64,000 nucleotides of DNA from assembly GCA_963718065.1 (NCBI GenBank), contig CAVQYE010000019.1:1-64000 (forward strand), read 5' to 3'. How positions within the stretch are numbered: the first letter of the stretch is position 1; every line of letters starts with the position of its first letter. Under the pieces are notes generated by a model. That model did not search any database. It had not been told where the DNA came from and worked only from the letters and a program-made list of their open reading frames with translations. The translations under genes were made by a program, and so were the position numbers. Source of the DNA: CAVPGP01 sp963718065. GTDB lineage: Bacteria > Actinomycetota > Thermoleophilia > Gaiellales > Gaiellaceae. This document shows positions 1-8,861 of this stretch, in pieces.

Positions 1-740
1 CCACGGTCGACTCGCCGAGCGCGCGGTCGAGCTCCGCTTCCAGCAGAAAGCCGAGCCGGAACTCCGCGCGGTCGCCGGCGGCGGCGCGATGCGGCTCCAT
101 CGGCTCCATCGGCTCACCGGCGACGATCAGGCGCGCGCCGTCGATGCGCTTCGTCGCCGCGATTGCGTCGCCGAGTCCCTTGTAGGGGCGGATCAGCCCG
201 AGGCAGAGCAGCGTGTGCCCGTCGTCGCGCCGCGGCGGATCGCTGGGGAACACCGGATGCTGGATCACGCGCGCCTCGACGCCGAGGTCGCGAAGCGTCT
301 CGCGTCCGTGCTCGGTGTGCACGATCACGCGGTCGAAGCGTCCGAGCAGGCGCCGCCAGAGGTCTCGCTTCGCGGCGGTACGGCGCGGCAGCAGGTCGTG
401 CGCCGTGAACACGGTGGGCCGCTTGCGCAGGAGGTGCTCGTCGACCTGCGGCGCCGTCAGCCACTGGAAGTGCACCACGTCAGGCCGCCGCCCGAGCCGG
501 AGCATCCCGAGCGGATGCTCGACGGCCTTCACCGGCAGGCGGAGCTTCGAGCGCTTGAAGAGCCGGGACGAAAGCGGGTCGGCTCGCGGCACGCGTCGCC
601 GTTCACCGGCGGCGCCTCGCCGAACCGGAAGCGCGACGTGACGAGCTCGACGTCGACGCCCGCCCGCGCGCGAGCGCCGCGGCCAGCTCGTGGTCGTACG
701 GGGGCGTGAACGCACCGGGGTCGGCGAGGACGATGCGCAC
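1..740 (-). CDS. Glycosyltransferase (GT4-like), partial and frameshifted
   Basis: The gene reads leftwards off the window edge, so the C-terminus is missing. Starting at a GTG at 740 the protein begins VRIVLADPGAFTPPYDHEL, the usual Rossmann start of GT-B glycosyltransferases. Further on it reads RRPDVVHFQWL, FTAHDLLPRR, a DRVIVHTEHGRE stretch, and then the acceptor/donor domain junction GLIRPYKGLGDAI followed by LIVAGEP. These are typical of family 4 glycosyltransferases that move a sugar from a nucleotide-sugar to an envelope acceptor. The reading frame has to be shifted twice, near 660-672 and near 596-612, to follow the homologous chain. It is divergent from the gene at 760. Substrate unknown. 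Confidence 0.7.
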
Positions 741-759
741 AGCCTCTAGCGTACGCACC

Positions 760-1569
760 GTGCTGGTCCGGAGCTGGAACCTCTCACGGCAACACCTCGC
801 CGCCTTCGGCGCCAGGCGTTCCTCCGCGAGATGGTCGAGCTGGCGATCGCCGACGAACCGGATGTCCTCTGCCTCCAGGAGGTCCCGCTGTGGGCACTCG
901 AGCGGCTCGACGACTGGAGCGGCATGGTCGCCGTGGGCGACCGCGCGGGGCGGGCGATGCTCGGTCCGCTACCCTCGTCGCCGCGGTTCGGCAAGGCGAT
1001 CACCGGCCTGAACCACGGCCTCCTTCGGTCCACGTTCAGCGGTCAGGGGAACGCGATTCTCCTCCGGAGCGACGTGCGGTTGCTCGATCGGCGGGTCGAG
1101 ACGCTGAACCCGCTGCGCTTCCGGACAGCGCAGGCCCGCCGCCTCGGGCTCGACCGGATCGCGCGGCTCTCGTGGCCAAGGAGCGGCGCATCTGCCAGGC
1201 CGTGCGCCTTCGCTTGCCCGACGGCAGGACGGCGTGGGTCGGCAACCTGCACGCGACGAGCTATCCGCCCGACCAGCGCCTGCCCGACGCCGAGCTCCTC
1301 CGCGCTGCGACGTTCGTCGACGCGATCGCCGAGCCGGGCGAGCTCGTCGTCCTGGCCGGCGACTTCAACGTCTCGTTCCTCCGCTCGCGAACCCTCCACG
1401 AGCTGACCGGCACGGAGTGGGGCTTCTCGGGGACACGCGGCCCGGCGATCGATCACGTGCTCGTCCGCGGTGCGCCGTCGACTCCGGTCCACCGCTGGCC
1501 CGACGACAGGCGCACCATCAGGGCAGACTCTTCTCCGACCATTCCCCGGTGGAGGTGACGATCGAGTGA
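760..1569 (+). CDS. Endonuclease/exonuclease/phosphatase-family protein, frameshifted
   Basis: The conceptual protein starts VLVRSWNLFHG, goes on through EMVELAIADEPDVLCLQEVPLWAL (the Mg-binding Glu motif QEV), WVGNLHATSY, VVLAGDFNV (the GDFN motif) and finishes with IDHVLVRG and LFSDHSPVEVTIE, where the SDH motif supplies the catalytic His. This order of motifs is the signature of the EEP fold (DNase I, exonuclease III, sphingomyelinase-type phosphatases). Three frame changes are needed, near 800-830, near 1170 and near 1515. The stop overlaps the GTG start of the next gene, so the two are probably co-transcribed. The actual substrate (DNA or phosphoester) cannot be told from sequence. Confidence 0.72.
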
Positions 1570-2645
1570 GCTTCGAGGAGGCAAGAGCCCCGTTTCCCGA
1601 TCCTGCAGCGCGTCGCCTACTTGAACGCCGGTACCTTCGGGCCGCTCGCGCAAGCGACGATCGACGCTGTCGCCGAGACGCAGCGCGCCGACATCACGGC
1701 CACGCCCGGTCCGGCAAGACGTGGTTCGAGGCGATGCTCGCCGCGCGCGACCGCGTCCGCGCCGCGCTCGCCCGGGAGGCCGGAGCGGAAGAGGCGCAGG
1801 TCGCGCTCACGCGTTCGACGGGCGACGGGATCAACATCGTCGTCGCGGGGCTCCGGCTCGAGCCGGGCGACGAGGTCGTCACGACCGATGTCGAGCACTT
1901 CAGCCTGATCGGGCCTCTCAGCGCCCGCGAGGTGGAGATCAAGGTCGCGCGGACTCCGCGGCACCGATTCGGACGACGCATTCGAGCTGATCCGCGCGGG
2001 GTCGCCGCGGCGGAGAGCTGATCGCGATCTCCGCCGTCTCGTGGCTCACCGGCAACGTGCTGCCCACTGCGGAGCTCCGCGAGGCGACGGGCGTGCCGGT
2101 GCTCGTGGACGGTGCCCAGTCGGTCGGCGCGATCCCCGTCGAGACGCAGTCGGTCGACTTCACGACCATCTCGGGCCAGAAGTGGCTGTGCGGGCCGGAG
2201 TCGACGGGCGGGCTCGTCGTCCGTGACCCCGGAGGCGCTCGCGCTGAGCCAGGTCTCGTACTTCGCGGCCGAGACGTACGACCTCGAGCAGGCGACCTTC
2301 GAGGTGCGGGCCGGGGCACAGCGCTTCGACCAGGGCTGGACGCCAACACAGGCGCTCGCGGGGCTCGAGGCCGCGCTCGCGAAGTCCGGAGTGGCGCTAC
2401 GACCGCGCGCGAGACCGCGCAGCGACTGCGGGGGCTGCTCCTCGACGCCGGCCTCGACGTGGTGACCGCGGCGGACCAGGCGACGCTGGTCTCGTTTCGG
2501 CCGCCGGGCGATCCGACCGAGACGGTGCAGCGGCTCGCGGCCGCGGACGTCGTCGTGCGCGGAATCCCCGCTCCGGCCTGATGCGCGCGTCCGCCGGCTG
2601 GTGGACGAGCGAGGCCTACGACGACTGCTCGACGGCCTGCGCTGA
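1566..2645 (+). CDS. Class V aminotransferase (PLP enzyme), multiply frameshifted
   Basis: Begins VSFEEARAPFP at a GTG overlapping the previous stop. The pieces in different frames join into one class V aminotransferase chain: YLNAGTFGPL near the start, ALTRSTGDGINIV, LEPGDEVVTTDVEHFS, ISAVSWLTGNVLP, the PLP-aspartate region VLVDGAQSVGAIPV, and the lysine motif FTTISGQKWLCGPE in which K should form the Schiff base. The end reads GIPAPAG...VRASAGWWTSEA, as in cysteine desulfurase-like and kynureninase-like members. About five frame changes occur within 1.1 kb, the densest in the window. Closest functional class is SufS/IscS-like or isopenicillin-N-epimerase-like; the specific substrate is unknown. 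Confidence 0.7.
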
Positions 2646-3210
2646 TTCGCCGGAACCAGTACAGACCGAGCTCGCCGGCGATCGGCTGCAGCGCCTCGAC
2701 GATGTTGCGAATGTGGTCGTCGAGCTCCAGGCCGAGCAGCTCGCCGGCATAGACCTCGTCGCGGTGGACTCCCGCTGCGAACGACGGCTGCTTGAGCTTC
2801 TTCTTGACGGACTTCGGCTCCAGGCCCTCGAGGCCGTTCGGGCGCACGAGCCCGCAGGCGTGTACGAATCCCGAGAGCTCGTCGCAGGCGAAGAGGGTCT
2901 TCTTCAGCTGCGTGTCGCGCTCCATCTCGAGGTGCTCCGCGTGGGAGAGCACAGCCTCGATCAGCCACTCCGGATAGCCCTCTTCCCGGAGGATCGCCGC
3001 CCGTCCTGGGGGTGCTTGTCGAGGGTCGGATCGATCTCGTAGTCGAAATCGTGCAGGACGCAGTCACTCCCAGGCCTCCTCGTCCTCGCCGAAATGCCGT
3101 GCGTACCAGCGGGTCGAGGCCTCGACCGCGCGTGCGTGACGGAGGGAGGGACTCGCTCTTCGGTAACGAGTGAGAGTGTCCCAGGCCTCTTCGCGAGTGG
3201 GGTTCTCCAT
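2646..3210 (-). CDS. HD-domain hydrolase, frameshifted
   Basis: Starts at ATG 3210 (MENPTREEAWDTLTRY) and continues RHARAVEASTRWYARHFGEDEE, then after a frame change DCVLHDFDYEIDP (the HD motif), KHPQDGR, another change, then EAVLSHAEHLEMERDTQL, LFACDELSGFVHACGLVRP, KSVKKKLKQPSFAAGV and HIRNIVEALQPIAGELGL. This matches the widespread ~190-residue bacterial HD-superfamily hydrolase family in domain order and length. The metal ligands H and HD are visible. Frame changes lie near 3065 and 2960-3000. The C-terminal end is not certain because no in-frame stop follows the usual ELGL ending; it probably overlaps the end of the convergent aminotransferase gene. Substrate unknown. Confidence 0.75.
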
Positions 3211-3228
3211 GTCCGGTAGCCTACCCCG

Positions 3229-4541
3229 GTGCCCGAGGCTGCCGTCGCTCCCGCGCTGATGGAATCGTTCCTCATCGAGGGCGGCCATCGCCTCTCCGGC
3301 ACGGTTCGGGCCGCCGGAAACAAGAACGGCGCGCTGCCGATTCTCGCGTCCTGCCTGCTGACGAGCGAGCCGGTGACGCTGACGAATGTGCCGCGGATCC
3401 GGGACGTCGACACGATGATCGATCTGCTCGCCGACCTCGGCGCCGACATCGGCTGGACCGGTCAGAACGAAGTGCGCGTGCACACCGCGGACGTCGAGAG
3501 CTGGCGGCCCGATCCCGAGCTCTGCCGCACGATCCGCGCCTCGTTCCTGCTGGCGGGCCCGCTTCTGGCGCGCTTTGGGCGCGCGACGATGCCACCGCCG
3601 GGCGGCGACGTGATCGGGCGGCGCCGGCTCGATCCCCACATTCACGCGCTCGGCGAGCTCGGCACGTCGATCGACATCGGCGAGGCGTACGAGCTCACGG
3701 CCGAAGGCGGCCTGAAAGGCGCGAGCATCTTCCTCGACGAGGCGTCGGTGATGGCAACGGAGAACGCGATCATGGCCGCCGTCCTCACACCCGGCGAGAC
3801 CGTGATCGGCAACGCCGCCTGCGAGCCGCACATCCAGGATCTCTGCCGCTTCCTCGGCTCGCTCGGCGCTCGCATCGAGGGCATCGAGTCGAACGTGCTC
3901 GGATCGAAGGCGTCGAGGCGCTGAGCGGCGGCGAGTGGCGCATCCGCACGGATCACATCGAGGTGGGCAGCTTCATCGGCCTGGCCGTCGTCACCGGCGG
4001 CGAGGTGACGATCGAGGACGTCGAGCCGAACGATCTGCGCTCGATCCTGATGTCGTTCGAGCGTCTCGGCGTGGAGATCAACCTTGAGGGGACCACCATG
4101 CATGTTCCGGCGACGCAGCAGCTGCTGATCCAGGACGACCTCGGCGGGATGATCCCGAAGATCGAGGACGGACCGTGGCCGGCGTTCCCGGCCGACCTGA
4201 CGTCGATCGCGCTCACCGTCGCGACGCAGGCATTCGGAACGGTGCTCATCTTCGAGAAGATGTTCGAGAGCCGTCTCTTCTTCACGGACAAGCTCGTCGC
4301 GATGGGCGCGAGGATCATCCTCTGCGACCCGCACCGCGCGGTGATCACCGGCCCGGCGAAGCTCGTCGGCCAGCGGATGGAGAGCCCCGACATCCGCGCC
4401 GGCATGGCGATGCTGCTCGCTGCGCTCTGCGCCGAGGGGCAGTCGACGATCGGTGCCGCGTACCAGATCGACAAGGGCTACGAGCGCATCGACGAGCGCC
4501 TGCGCGCACTCGGCGCGCACATCGAGCGCATCCGGGCTTAG
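3229..4541 (+). CDS. murA: UDP-N-acetylglucosamine 1-carboxyvinyltransferase (MurA)
   Basis: First committed step of peptidoglycan synthesis: transfers enolpyruvate from PEP to UDP-GlcNAc in the cytoplasm. Visible family landmarks are GTVRAAGNKNGALPILAS (Lys and Asn of the active site), RIRDVDTMIDLL, CRTIRASFLLAGPLLARFG, GGLKGASIFLD, DKGYERIDERLRALGA at the C-terminus. Length after repair is about 437 residues, close to the usual 420. One frameshift lies near 3897-3902, between RIEGI and RIEGVEALSGG. The catalytic loop reads PPPGGDVIG where most MurAs have GGC: the PEP-binding Cys115 is replaced by Asp (residue 127 here), the change known from mycobacterial MurA and linked to fosfomycin resistance. 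GTG start chosen at 3229; ATG at 3259 is an alternative. Confidence 0.93.
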
Positions 4542-6109
4542 TCGCGTTCGCCGGCGATCAGTGGGCTGTGCTTGTGCTTCGTCTTCGCCAACACGTGCGA
4601 CTGTTCCGCCGCGATCCGGTACGGAGACGAGGAGGAGACGGCCGTTCCCTGGGCGTCCAGGGCCTCGGCTGTGAACGTGTAGGAATGGCCTGACGCGATC
4701 GCGTAGGACGCCGAGGAGCCGGTCGTCGGCACGACGCTGGGGTCGGAGCCGTCGGTGCTGACGGTGAGCCGGTACGCGGCCGCGCCGGCGCCCCACCAGG
4801 AGAGAAGCGCGCGGTTACCGTCCCGGCGGCCGTCCAGGCGAATGCTCGGTGCAGCGCCGGGAGTCGTCCCGGCGAGAGCGACCGCGCGTGCGACGTCGAG
4901 GACGCCGAACCCGAGCTCTGCATTCCACGAGCCGTTGCCACTTGCGCTGCGCCGGAGGATGTCGGCCACCTGGGCGGCGGTGAGATTCGGATTCGCGCCC
5001 CAGACGAGCGCCGCGGCGCCGGCGACCTGCGGGCTCGCGTAGGAGGTGCCGCTGCCGTACCCGTACGCTCCGTTGCTCGAGCCGGGCAACGTGACGCGCT
5101 GGAACGAGAGGATGTTCTCGCGGGCGACGGCGCCGAGTACGTTGGCACCGGGTGCCGCGAGCGAGACAGTCGAGTTCGCACTCGAGAAGGAGGCCCGCAC
5201 GCCCGCCGAGTCCGAGGCTGCGACGGAGAGGCCGCGGCCGGGCGCGCCGTTGGAGTCGGGCGGCTGCAGCAACGCTGCCGGGTACTGGACCGGGTCGCCC
5301 TCGGCGTGCGAGTTCCCCGCGGAGGCGACGAGCAGCACTCCGCGCGAGACGGCGTAGTCGACGGCCTTGCGCTCGACGGCCGACGTGCCGCCGCCACCGA
5401 GGCTCAGGTTGATGATCTTGGCGCCGTGATTCGTGGCCCAGACGATCGCCGCCGCCTCGTCGACGTCGTCGAACTGCCGCGCACCGCGGTTCGCCTTCAC
5501 GATCATCAGCCGCGCCTCGCCGCCGAAGCCGGCGATCCCTTCGCCGTTCGAGATCGAGCCGGCGGCGAGCGAGGCGACGAAGGTCCCGTGGCCGACGTCG
5601 TCGCGGCCGCCCGACTTGCGCGTGACCGCGTTGTAGGTGAGCGGTGTCTTCGCGGCGAGATCGGGCGCGGTCAGGTCGGCGCCGGTGTCGACCACGGCGA
5701 TCGTCACCGCCGAGGCGGCCTGCTGCACCCACTCCGGAACCTGGTCGGCGTGCGTGGCCGCGTACTGCCACTCGAAGGGGAGGCCAGGCGCGGCGGTCCC
5801 CAGCGAGAGCGCCGGCTCCGCGGCGACGGTGCGGGCGCTGGCGCGGGCGATGTAGCGAATGCCGGGCTCGCGGCCGAGCCCGGCTGGATCAGTCGTCAGA
5901 ACCTCAGCGGTGCGGAGAGCCGGCACCTGGCGGACCACCCGGGCGTCACGGCCTGCGATCGCTCGATCGAGGGATGCCTGCGATGCGTAGCCGACGACAA
6001 AATGGCGTGCGGCTGCGCTCCTCGCCGAGCTCGTCGCCGAGCCTGACGCCATGAGGAGGAAGGCGACGATCGCCGCGAGAGACGCCCTCCATGACCGCAT
6101 ATTCCGCAC
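4538..6109 (-). CDS. Secreted subtilisin-like serine protease (S8) with C-terminal Fn3-like domain
   Basis: A 523-residue exported protease. Residues ~5-30 form a signal peptide (SLAAIVAFLLMASG core) ending near SARSAAARH. Residues ~35-130 are an inhibitor-like propeptide region. The catalytic triad is complete: D141 in AVVDTGAD, H174 in GHGTFVASL, S356 in GTSYASPQVAG, with oxyanion Asn in SAGNS near 266. After ~420 a short beta-rich domain (IRLDGRRDGNRALLSWW to ...YTFTAEALDAQG) resembles a fibronectin type III module. GTG at 6109 is used; ATG at 6100 (MRSWRAS) is equally possible. It is convergent with murA, overlapping by four bases. Likely role is extracellular protein degradation or envelope maturation. 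Confidence 0.9.
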   Translation of the reverse strand: MRNMRSWRASLAAIVAFLLMASGSATSSARSAAARHFVVGYASQASLDRAIAGRDARVVRQVPALRTAEVLTTDPAGLGREPGIRYIARASARTVAAEPALSLGTAAPGLPFEWQYAATHADQVPEWVQQAASAVTIAVVDTGADLTAPDLAAKTPLTYNAVTRKSGGRDDVGHGTFVASLAAGSISNGEGIAGFGGEARLMIVKANRGARQFDDVDEAAAIVWATNHGAKIINLSLGGGGTSAVERKAVDYAVSRGVLLVASAGNSHAEGDPVQYPAALLQPPDSNGAPGRGLSVAASDSAGVRASFSSANSTVSLAAPGANVLGAVARENILSFQRVTLPGSSNGAYGYGSGTSYASPQVAGAAALVWGANPNLTAAQVADILRRSASGNGSWNAELGFGVLDVARAVALAGTTPGAAPSIRLDGRRDGNRALLSWWGAGAAAYRLTVSTDGSDPSVVPTTGSSASYAIASGHSYTFTAEALDAQGTAVSSSSPYRIAAEQSHVLAKTKHKHSPLIAGERD

Positions 6110-6204
6110 AGCTCACCGTAACTCCGAAACAGGAGAGATTCATGGGCCAAATGGCCTACCGCAGCAATAACTAGACGTGGACTAGCCGATAGGCTGGCCG
6201 CGCG

Positions 6205-6744
6205 ATGGAGACCCGGGCGGAGGTGCGGACGGCAGCGGGACCTGGGCGGGCTCGGATCTCGACCGGCGTCGGCGTCCTCGATCACCTGTTGCGCCTGCTC
6301 GTGGAGACCGCGCCGCTCGATCTGACGCTCGAGGTCGAGCCCGGCGCGGCGGACGACGAGGTGGCCGCGGCGGGGCGGGCGCTCGGCGGTGCGCTCGCGC
6401 CGCTGCTCCGCGAGGGCGGGGCCGCCGGCCGGGGCTGGGCGGTGCTGCCGGCCGACGAGGCGCTCGCGACGGTCTCGCTCGAGACGACCGACCGGCCGCT
6501 CTTCGTCACCAACGTCGACCTCACCGATCAGCGCATGGGTGGGCTCGGCACGGATCTCGTCGCGCGGTTCCTCGATGCGTTCGTGCAAGGCGCGCGGCTC
6601 AACCTGCACGTGCGCCTGCTCGAGGGCCGCGACCCGGAGCATGTTCTCGATGCGATCTTCAAGACGCTCGGTGCGGCGCTCGGCCTCGCGTGCCGACCCC
6701 AGTTGCCATATCCGGAATCAGCCAGTCCAGCGAAGGAGCAGTGA
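6205..6744 (+). CDS. Imidazoleglycerol-phosphate dehydratase-like protein lacking metal-binding histidines
   Basis: A 179-residue protein of the HisB fold. Recognisable are ISTGVGVLDHLLRLL (HisB: TGI.FLDHML), GRALGGALAPLL, ADEALATVSLETTDRPLF (HisB: DEALA....SGRP) and VLDAIFKTLGAALGLA (HisB: EA.FKA.A.AL). Authentic HisB binds two Mn ions through HHxxxE/D motifs; here the corresponding segments read ADDEVAAAG and RDPEHVLDAIFK, so nearly all ligand histidines are gone. It is therefore probably not the histidine-pathway dehydratase (sixth step of histidine synthesis). It overlaps the start of the RidA gene (TGATG) and is surely co-transcribed with it. No other his genes are in the window. Confidence 0.68.
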   Translation: METRAEVRTAAGPGRARISTGVGVLDHLLRLLVETAPLDLTLEVEPGAADDEVAAAGRALGGALAPLLREGGAAGRGWAVLPADEALATVSLETTDRPLFVTNVDLTDQRMGGLGTDLVARFLDAFVQGARLNLHVRLLEGRDPEHVLDAIFKTLGAALGLACRPQLPYPESASPAKEQ

Positions 6745-7133
6745 TGGAGAAGACAGTCGTTCGCACCGAATCCGCACCCGCCCCGTTTCAGGGCGCGCCG
6801 TACTCGCAGGCGATCAAGGCGAACGGATTCGTGTTCGTCTCGGGCCAGCTGGCGCTGAAGCCGGGCGACAAGGAGCTCAGCGGCGGAGCGATCGCCGAGC
6901 AGACCGAGCAAGTGTTCGCGAACCTGCGGGCCATCCTCGAGGAGGCGGGCTCGGGGCTCGACAGGCTCGTCAAGACGACAGTCTTCCTCCAGAACCTCGG
7001 CGACTTCGCCGGCATGAACGAGGTCTACTCGAAGCACGTCGGTGACACGCCCCCGGCGCGGTCGACCGTCGAGGTCGCGAAGCTCCCGTCCGGCGCGCTC
7101 GTCGAGATCGAAGCGATCGCGCTCGTCTACTAG
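6744..7133 (+). CDS. ridA: RidA family enamine/imine deaminase
   Basis: A 129-residue member of the YjgF/YER057c/UK114 family, which hydrolyses reactive enamine/imine intermediates released by PLP enzymes such as threonine dehydratase. It shows the family pattern: APFQGAPYSQAIKANGFVFVSGQ at the N-terminus, EQTEQVFANLRAILEEAG, the catalytic arginine in PARSTVEVAKLP (near residue 105) and the terminal EIEAIAL glutamate. An AAGGAG ribosome-binding site lies seven bases upstream of the ATG, inside the end of the HisB-like gene, which supports this start. Family members act as trimers in the cytosol. Confidence 0.93.
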   Translation: MEKTVVRTESAPAPFQGAPYSQAIKANGFVFVSGQLALKPGDKELSGGAIAEQTEQVFANLRAILEEAGSGLDRLVKTTVFLQNLGDFAGMNEVYSKHVGDTPPARSTVEVAKLPSGALVEIEAIALVY

Positions 7134-7178
7134 ACGCACCGCGGGCCGGCGGGGCGCGACCCGTGGCCGCCACCCCTG

Positions 7179-7296
7179 TACCTCGTCCCGTACGAGGTAG
7201 AAAATGGTGGTTGCAACACGGAAAGCCCTGCACACGCGGCACGTGGCCTTCGCTTCGTACCTGGTCGTGTACCAGGTACGGATTCTTGGTTGCAAC
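7179..7296. repeat. Two tandem hairpin units with compensatory base change
   Basis: Two units 79 bp apart lie in the 309-bp gap between ridA and cca. Unit 1 has an 8-bp dyad TACCTCGT/ACGAGGTA (7179-7199, 5-nt loop), unit 2 the dyad TACCTGGT/ACCAGGTA (7258-7278, 5-nt loop). Eleven bases after each dyad comes TTGCAAC (7211 and 7290), preceded by GG. One stem pair has changed from C-G to G-C on both arms, so the pairing is kept although the sequence differs. They could be RNA hairpins, dyad operators or relics of a repeat element. No promoter is obvious. The remaining bases of the gap show nothing recognisable. Confidence 0.6.
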
Positions 7297-7442
7297 GAGG
7301 AAACGCCTCCGTGTCAGGGCACGAGCCGGTTGGCGAGCCGGTTGACGCAGGCCTCGCGCTCGGCGCCTGCGTCGCGCCGCGGCACCTCGCGGCTCGCCGC
7401 CGTCGGCACGGTGCCGGATCGCCGCTTGGTCAGAATGCCCGA

Positions 7443-8861
7443 ATGCTGCGCGCGATCGAGGAGTACGTCCGCTCCGTCGAGCCCGAGGCCTACCTCGTCG
7501 GCGGCGCGGTGCGCGACGAGCTGCTCGAGCTCGACTCGGTGAAAGACGCGGACTTCCTCGTCCCCGGGGTCGACACCGCCGGCCTGAAGGAGCGGCTCGC
7601 ACCGCACGGCAAGGTCGAGGATCTCGTCGTCGCGGATCGACTCGTCGGCGTGCGCCTCTACCCGCGTGACGCCGAGATCCGCGCCCTCGTCCCGGCCGGC
7701 ATCGAGTTCGCGCCGCCGCGCCGCGAGGAATCGACCGGGCCGGGCCGACACGACTTCGTGATCGTCGCCGACCCGGCGATCTCCGTCGAGGAAGACATGG
7801 GCCGGCGGGACTTCACGATCAACGCGATGGCGCGGCGCGTCGGCACGACCGATGTCGTCGATCCGTTCGGCGGCCGGAAGGACCTCGACGCAGGAGTGCT
7901 GCGCTCCGTCTCGGACACCAGCTTCGCGGAGGACCCGCTGCGGCTCGTCCGCGGCCTCCGCTTCGTCTCCCAGCTCGGCTTCGACCCCGACGAGACGACG
8001 CTCCGCCAGATGCGAGACGAGGCGCCGAGCGTGAGCCTCGTCTCGGCCGAGCGGATCGGCGGCGGCCTGCACGCGGACGGGATGGGCGAGCTCTCGAAGC
8101 TCCTCCTCGGGGCTCAGCCGGCGAAGGCGCTTCGGCTCGCACGCGACACGGGCGTCCTCGTCGAGATCCTGCCGGAGCTGGCCCCGTCGATCGGCTTCGA
8201 GCAGGAGAGCCGCTGGCACGATCTGACCGTTGACGAGCACACGTTCGCCGTCGTCCAGGCGGCGGCGGACATGGGTACGCCGCTGCGCGTGCGCCTGGCA
8301 GCGCTCTTCCACGATCTCGGCAAGCCGCTCGTCGCCTGGCGGGGCGACGACGGCCGCCTGCACTTCTACGCCAAGCCGGGCAAGGCAGCGCAGGCTCACG
8401 AGGAGGTCGGAGCGGAGCTCGCGGCCCGCGCGCTGAGGCGGCTGCGCTATCCCAACGACCTGCGCGCGCAGGTGACGCGCATCGTCCGTCGCCACATGCT
8501 GAATCTCGGCCGCGTTGACGCTCTTCGCGCCCGGCGGCTCCTGGCGCGGAACGGCGACCAGCTCACCTTCGACCTGCTCGACCATCGGGAGGCCGATCTC
8601 CGCGGCAAGCTCGAGGTTGGGATCGCCGACGACGAGCTGAAACAGCTCGCTGCGTTCCGCGCCGCGGTCGAACAGGAGTTGTCGAGCCCGCACCGGCTGG
8701 CCGACCTCGCGATCGACGGCTCCGACCTGATCGCGAACGGGTACCGCGAGGGGCCGGCGATCGGCCAGGTGCTCGCCAAGCTTCTGGAGGAGGTCGTCGA
8801 CGATCCGTCGCTGAACGACCGCGACCACCTGCTCACGCGGGCAAAGGAGCTGAAGCGGTGA
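7443..8861 (+). CDS. cca: CCA tRNA nucleotidyltransferase with HD domain
   Basis: A 472-residue class II nucleotidyltransferase/poly(A) polymerase-family protein that adds or repairs the 3' CCA of tRNAs. Landmarks in order are YLVGGAVRDELL (residues ~17-28; the Gly-Gly motif before the catalytic DxD, seen as DADFLV), RRDFTINAMA, DPFGGRKDLDAGVLRSV, EDPLRLVRGLRFVSQLGF, and a C-terminal HD phosphohydrolase domain LAALFHDLGKP with a later HRLADLAIDGSDLI helix region. The tRNA-Pro gene in this window lacks an encoded CCA, so the enzyme is needed. The reading frame is open further upstream to 7290, but ATG 7443 gives the normal family N-terminus. Overlaps the next gene by four bases. Confidence 0.92.
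   Translation: MLRAIEEYVRSVEPEAYLVGGAVRDELLELDSVKDADFLVPGVDTAGLKERLAPHGKVEDLVVADRLVGVRLYPRDAEIRALVPAGIEFAPPRREESTGPGRHDFVIVADPAISVEEDMGRRDFTINAMARRVGTTDVVDPFGGRKDLDAGVLRSVSDTSFAEDPLRLVRGLRFVSQLGFDPDETTLRQMRDEAPSVSLVSAERIGGGLHADGMGELSKLLLGAQPAKALRLARDTGVLVEILPELAPSIGFEQESRWHDLTVDEHTFAVVQAAADMGTPLRVRLAALFHDLGKPLVAWRGDDGRLHFYAKPGKAAQAHEEVGAELAARALRRLRYPNDLRAQVTRIVRRHMLNLGRVDALRARRLLARNGDQLTFDLLDHREADLRGKLEVGIADDELKQLAAFRAAVEQELSSPHRLADLAIDGSDLIANGYREGPAIGQVLAKLLEEVVDDPSLNDRDHLLTRAKELKR

Noticed and set aside
1..3210. Pseudogene cluster at the left end
   Set aside because: Frame breaks are single-base and the protein continues intact; same pattern in essential genes elsewhere, so sequence error is more likely.
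6110..6204. c-di-GMP riboswitch between the subtilase and the HisB-like gene
   Set aside because: Contains GGCCAAATGGCC and a CAGGAGAG stretch but lacks the conserved core sequences of the c-di-GMP aptamers.
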